A stretch of DNA of 64,000 nucleotides from Sorangium aterium (lineage in GTDB: Bacteria > Myxococcota_A > Polyangia > Polyangiales > Polyangiaceae). Below the pieces are notes generated by a model, which worked only from the letters and a program-made list of their open reading frames with translations, ran no database searches and was not told the origin of the DNA. Position numbers and translations under genes: made by a program. Below, one piece after another: positions 61,195 to 64,000 of the stretch; the first letter of the stretch is position 1, and each line of letters opens with the position of its first letter. Where the stretch lies: the NCBI RefSeq assembly GCF_028368935.1, contig NZ_JAQNDK010000001.1:3720001-3784000 (forward strand). The letters run 5' to 3'.

Positions 61195-62811
61195 TTATCC
61201 CCGAGGCGCCCGGCCCTTCGCGGAAGCGCCGCCGCGCTGCCGCCGGCGAGCCGCGCCGGCCAGCGCCAGCGCGATCGCCGCGAGCGACGCCCCGAGCGAG
61301 CCGCGCGCGCCGGCCACGGTGCAGCCGCAGCCGCTGTCCGCGCCGGAGCCGCCCGCGGCGGCCCCGCCCGAGCCGCCGCCGCCCGAGCCGCCGCCGACAC
61401 CGCCGCTGCCGCCCGTGGCGCCGCTGCCGGCCGGATCCGTGAGGCCGCCACCCGCGCCGGAGTCCAGGCCCGCGCCCGTCGAGCCGCCGGTCCCGCTGGC
61501 CGCCGTCGTGCTCGTGTCCTCCACGCAGGCGCCGCCGGTGCAGGTCTGCCCGCTCGGGCACACCGCTCCAGCGCACGAGTCCACGCACGCACCCGCGTCG
61601 CAGCGCTGGCCAGGCGGGCACTCGACGCCGACGCAGGCCGACTCTCTGCAAAGCCCGCTCGCCTCCTCGCACGCGCGCCCGCTCGGGCACGGCGTGCACG
61701 GGCACTCCGGCTTGCACACGCCGCCGTCGCAGACCGTGCCCTCCTCGCAAGTCACGGTGCTGCACGGGTCGACGCACACCCCGACCCGGCACACCGTCGG
61801 GAAGGGGCACTGCACTCCATCACAAGGCGCGCGGCACCGCCCGCCGACGCACACCTCGCCCGCGTCGCAGGCGACCTCGGCGCAGGCAGGCTCGACACAG
61901 AACCCCGCGGCATTACATGCCTTGTCCGAGGGGCACACGAACTCGCCCCTGCCGCACGCCTGCACGCACACGCCCCGGTCGCAGACGTGATCCGGCGGGC
62001 AGAGCTCGCCTTCGTCGGTGGCGCCGTTGCAGTCGTTGTCGAGCCCATCGCAGGTCTCCTGGGACGACGGCACGAGCCCCTGGCAGGTGAGCCCACCCGC
62101 CGCGCACTGGGTCACCCCTGGCGCGCACACGCCGGGCAGCCCGGTGTCGCACGGCTCGCCGCCGCCGGTGCAGGTGAGGCCGCTGAAGAAGTAGACATAA
62201 TCGTTGTAGTCGCCATCGTTGTTGAAGTCGCCAGGGTTCGGGCCGACGTTACCATCCTCGAACGCGACGTAGAACGCGTTCGGCGTCACCGTCGAAGCGT
62301 AGATGACGGCGGTGACCCAGGGCCCGGGCGTGGTACAGCCCGTGCACACCTGATTCCACCGCTGCTCGGAGTAGTGGGTCTGCGCGCCGATGAGGGCGAA
62401 GCCGATCTGCCCGCCCGCATAGGCGAGATCGCTCCGGATATCCGCGGCGGTGATGACGGTGCCAACGACGGAGCCGGCGGGGACGATCTCGTGGATGTCG
62501 CCGCTCGCCGGCGGCGCCGTGGCAGCGGGGTCGACGTTGTACCAGCCGACCCCGAGGCGAGACCCTGTCTGCCTGAGCACCAGCTCCGCCGTGAAGCCGC
62601 AGAGCGGCGAGAACGTCGACGGCTCGGTGTTCCCATCGGCCTGGTAGTCGAGCCCCTCTCCCCGGTTGGCGAACAGGGTGTAGAGCTGGACCTCGTTGTT
62701 CCTCGAGTCCCGGGGCATGACGCTGCCGTTCGGCTGCGTGACGAGCGCGCTCGCGGGGAGCGACGAGAGGCCGATAAAGAGCGCTCCCGAAAGGATCAAA
62801 GCGCGTTTCAT
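61195..62811 (-). CDS. Secreted Cys-rich protein with MopE-like motif and MYXO-CTERM tail
   Basis: A protein of 538 residues starting at ATG 62811 with a signal peptide (ILSGALFIGLSSLPASA). Residues 20-220 form a beta-rich domain (SRLGVGWYNVDP, FYVAFEDGNVGPNPGDFNND) that resembles calcium-binding exoproteins. It is followed by the putative metal-binding motif DGLDNDCNGATDEGE and about eight Cys-rich EGF/Dickkopf-like segments (VCDRGVCV, CPSGQTCTGGACV). A Gly/Ser spacer leads to CGCTVAGARGS, a hydrophobic stretch (SLAAIALALAGAA) and RRRQR: a MYXO-CTERM sorting signal. Confidence 0.82.
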   Translation of the reverse strand: MKRALILSGALFIGLSSLPASALVTQPNGSVMPRDSRNNEVQLYTLFANRGEGLDYQADGNTEPSTFSPLCGFTAELVLRQTGSRLGVGWYNVDPAATAPPASGDIHEIVPAGSVVGTVITAADIRSDLAYAGGQIGFALIGAQTHYSEQRWNQVCTGCTTPGPWVTAVIYASTVTPNAFYVAFEDGNVGPNPGDFNNDGDYNDYVYFFSGLTCTGGGEPCDTGLPGVCAPGVTQCAAGGLTCQGLVPSSQETCDGLDNDCNGATDEGELCPPDHVCDRGVCVQACGRGEFVCPSDKACNAAGFCVEPACAEVACDAGEVCVGGRCRAPCDGVQCPFPTVCRVGVCVDPCSTVTCEEGTVCDGGVCKPECPCTPCPSGRACEEASGLCRESACVGVECPPGQRCDAGACVDSCAGAVCPSGQTCTGGACVEDTSTTAASGTGGSTGAGLDSGAGGGLTDPAGSGATGGSGGVGGGSGGGGSGGAAAGGSGADSGCGCTVAGARGSLGASLAAIALALAGAARRRQRGGASAKGRAPRG

Positions 62812-62954
62812 CACCTGGTGATACAGAGACGCGCGCCCCAGCGTCAACGGAAACATTCCGTGACAGCAGACAGGCGAGATGTCGGGCGCCCGCCTACAAC
62901 ACCGCTCCGCTGACGCTCATGAGCGTGAAAGCCTCTGCGCTCGCGGCGGTCCGC

Positions 62955-63890
62955 TCAGGCGACGCTGCGCGCGGGCCCTGACGCGGGCGCGGCTCCGTAC
63001 GTGACGCGATAGCGCTCGTACCGCTCGAGGAGCTCGCTCGTGGTCTTGGGCATCGGCACGCGCGCGCGTGTGATGTACGAGATCACGTTCTTGCCACGGA
63101 CGATCAGCTCGACGCCCTGGGCCGCCTGCTCCCGCTCGTGGGGCGAGGCGTCCTCGCCGAGCAGCGGCCGGAAGGCGGCGAGCTTCTCCGCCGACACGAC
63201 GAACGACGTCCAGACCTCGAAGATGTCGTCGTCGGTGCGCAGCGTCTCGCACTTGATCTTGGCCGCGTGCGCGAACTCGCGGGCCAGGCGGTCGAGCCCG
63301 GCGAACATCGGCGCGCCCGCGAAGGTGGCGATCATCGCGTCGCGAATGCCGTCGATCGCCCTCATGCTCTGGGCGATCTTGACATACCGGCTGTTGTAGA
63401 ACGCCTCGATGGGGAACGAGAACGCCTTGAAGGGCTCGCCCCAGAGCTCGTCGAGCCCCTCCTCGCCGCTGCGGTGGAGCACCATCTTCCCGAGTGTCAG
63501 GGCCTCGAGGAGGTGCTCTCCGCACTCACGCATCAGGGCGTTGTCGGGCTCGATGGTGACGCCGAGCTCCTGGATCTCGACGAGCTTGGTGAAGATATCC
63601 GCCGCTCGATTGAAGATCGCGCCCGCGAGCATGGCGGCCTTGACGCGCTTCCGCTGCGGATCGGCCTCCGACTCGAAGGCGAGCCGCGCCTCGTCCAGCC
63701 GTCTTCCTGGGACGTTGATGCCGTGCTCGACGTGGTTGAACAGGCGCCGCGTCAGCGCCTCGATGAGCCGCTTCTTCGCGAGCAGCGTGTCGGCCGGCGC
63801 CTCGTAGGCCTTGATCCAGTAACCGTAGTAGTAGACCCGCAGCTGGCCGTCGATGATCTGCTTTTTCCCGAGCGGTATCGCGCTTTCCAT
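62955..63890 (-). CDS. Conserved-looking soluble protein of unknown function
   Basis: A protein of 311 residues starting at ATG 63890 (MESAIPLGKKQI); the frame is open to 63974 but the added part is Arg-rich and irregular. No signal peptide or membrane helix. It appears largely helical, with YYYGYWIKAYEAPADTLLAK and RLIEALTRRLFNHVEHGINV near the N terminus and IVRGKNVISYITRARVPMPK near the end. There is no recognised motif. Codon bias and even composition indicate a real cytoplasmic protein. The 143 bp between it and the MYXO-CTERM gene show no obvious regulator. Function unknown. Confidence 0.72.
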   Translation of the reverse strand: MESAIPLGKKQIIDGQLRVYYYGYWIKAYEAPADTLLAKKRLIEALTRRLFNHVEHGINVPGRRLDEARLAFESEADPQRKRVKAAMLAGAIFNRAADIFTKLVEIQELGVTIEPDNALMRECGEHLLEALTLGKMVLHRSGEEGLDELWGEPFKAFSFPIEAFYNSRYVKIAQSMRAIDGIRDAMIATFAGAPMFAGLDRLAREFAHAAKIKCETLRTDDDIFEVWTSFVVSAEKLAAFRPLLGEDASPHEREQAAQGVELIVRGKNVISYITRARVPMPKTTSELLERYERYRVTYGAAPASGPARSVA

Positions 63891-64000
63891 GGCCCGCCTC
63901 CGATCGGCTGCCAGGCGGCGCCCCTGCGCTGGATGCGCGCGGGGGAGCATGCCCGTGCGACAGCCGAGTAGCATGGGCGCAAGGCGGCCCGCAAGCCGTG

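Overview
The window looks like a myxobacterial chromosome, most likely from the Sorangium/Polyangium group (order Polyangiales). By eye the G+C content is very high, with strong third-position bias. Several genes encode secreted proteins typical of that order: Gly/Ser-rich lipoproteins, Cys-rich proteins with a MopE-like DGLDNDCNG motif, and proteins ending in a MYXO-CTERM-like Cys + hydrophobic helix + Arg tail. There are many LysR/TetR/AraC regulators and ECF sigma factors. I see no rRNA, tRNA, CRISPR array, integrase or intact transposase.

Layout. 1-11.4 kb: the 5' part of a lipoprotein gene, a GH10 xylanase remnant, a small membrane protein coupled to an aromatic-ring flavin monooxygenase, a cytochrome/copper monooxygenase-like lipoprotein divergent from a TetR regulator, a DUF4015 glycosidase-like gene, and a four-gene MacAB-type ABC export operon on the minus strand. 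11.6-15.6 kb: a segmental duplication of about 0.85-1.2 kb (one copy carrying a 390-bp in-frame deletion) that brackets a gene for a nitrilase-like domain fused to a complete FYVE zinc finger. This is the most unusual object in the window. 15.8-21.6 kb: a LysR/aldo-keto reductase divergent pair, an SGNH esterase lipoprotein, a Cys-rich membrane protein and a DUF4336 protein. 21.9-23.9 kb: an ECF41-type sigma factor downstream of an azoreductase-SnoaL fusion, with a matching ECF41-type promoter. 24-28.3 kb: a LysR regulator between an isochorismatase-like gene and an alpha/beta hydrolase-GMC oxidoreductase operon; both target units are preceded by the same 45-bp operator block. 28.4-37.3 kb: AraC, an NAD(P)-binding protein, kynureninase, a quinone-oxidoreductase-like enzyme, LysR, an old yellow enzyme, a matrixin protease and a Mut7-C protein.

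37.5-43.3 kb is a tightly coupled five-gene operon (sugar dehydrogenase, IlvD/Edd dehydratase, 2-hydroxyacid dehydrogenase, cyclase-family hydrolase, aldo/keto reductase) that fits oxidative, non-phosphorylative sugar or sugar-acid catabolism. It ends at a strong hairpin shared with the convergent debranching enzyme gene. 43.4-47.9 kb handles alpha-glucans (debranching enzyme, GH15), with an SCP2-domain gene in the same operon. 48-51.7 kb encodes a single 1237-residue protein with a nucleoside-phosphorylase domain, a STAND-type P-loop ATPase and eight nearly identical 46-residue TPRs, an NLR-like architecture and a candidate anti-phage sensor. 52-56.3 kb is an envelope operon (a PEGA protein and two paralogous Gly-rich lipoproteins), followed by two sigma-70-like genes and a run of secreted Cys-rich or Gly-rich proteins to the right edge.

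Functions come from reading translated sequence and remembered family motifs; no searches were run.
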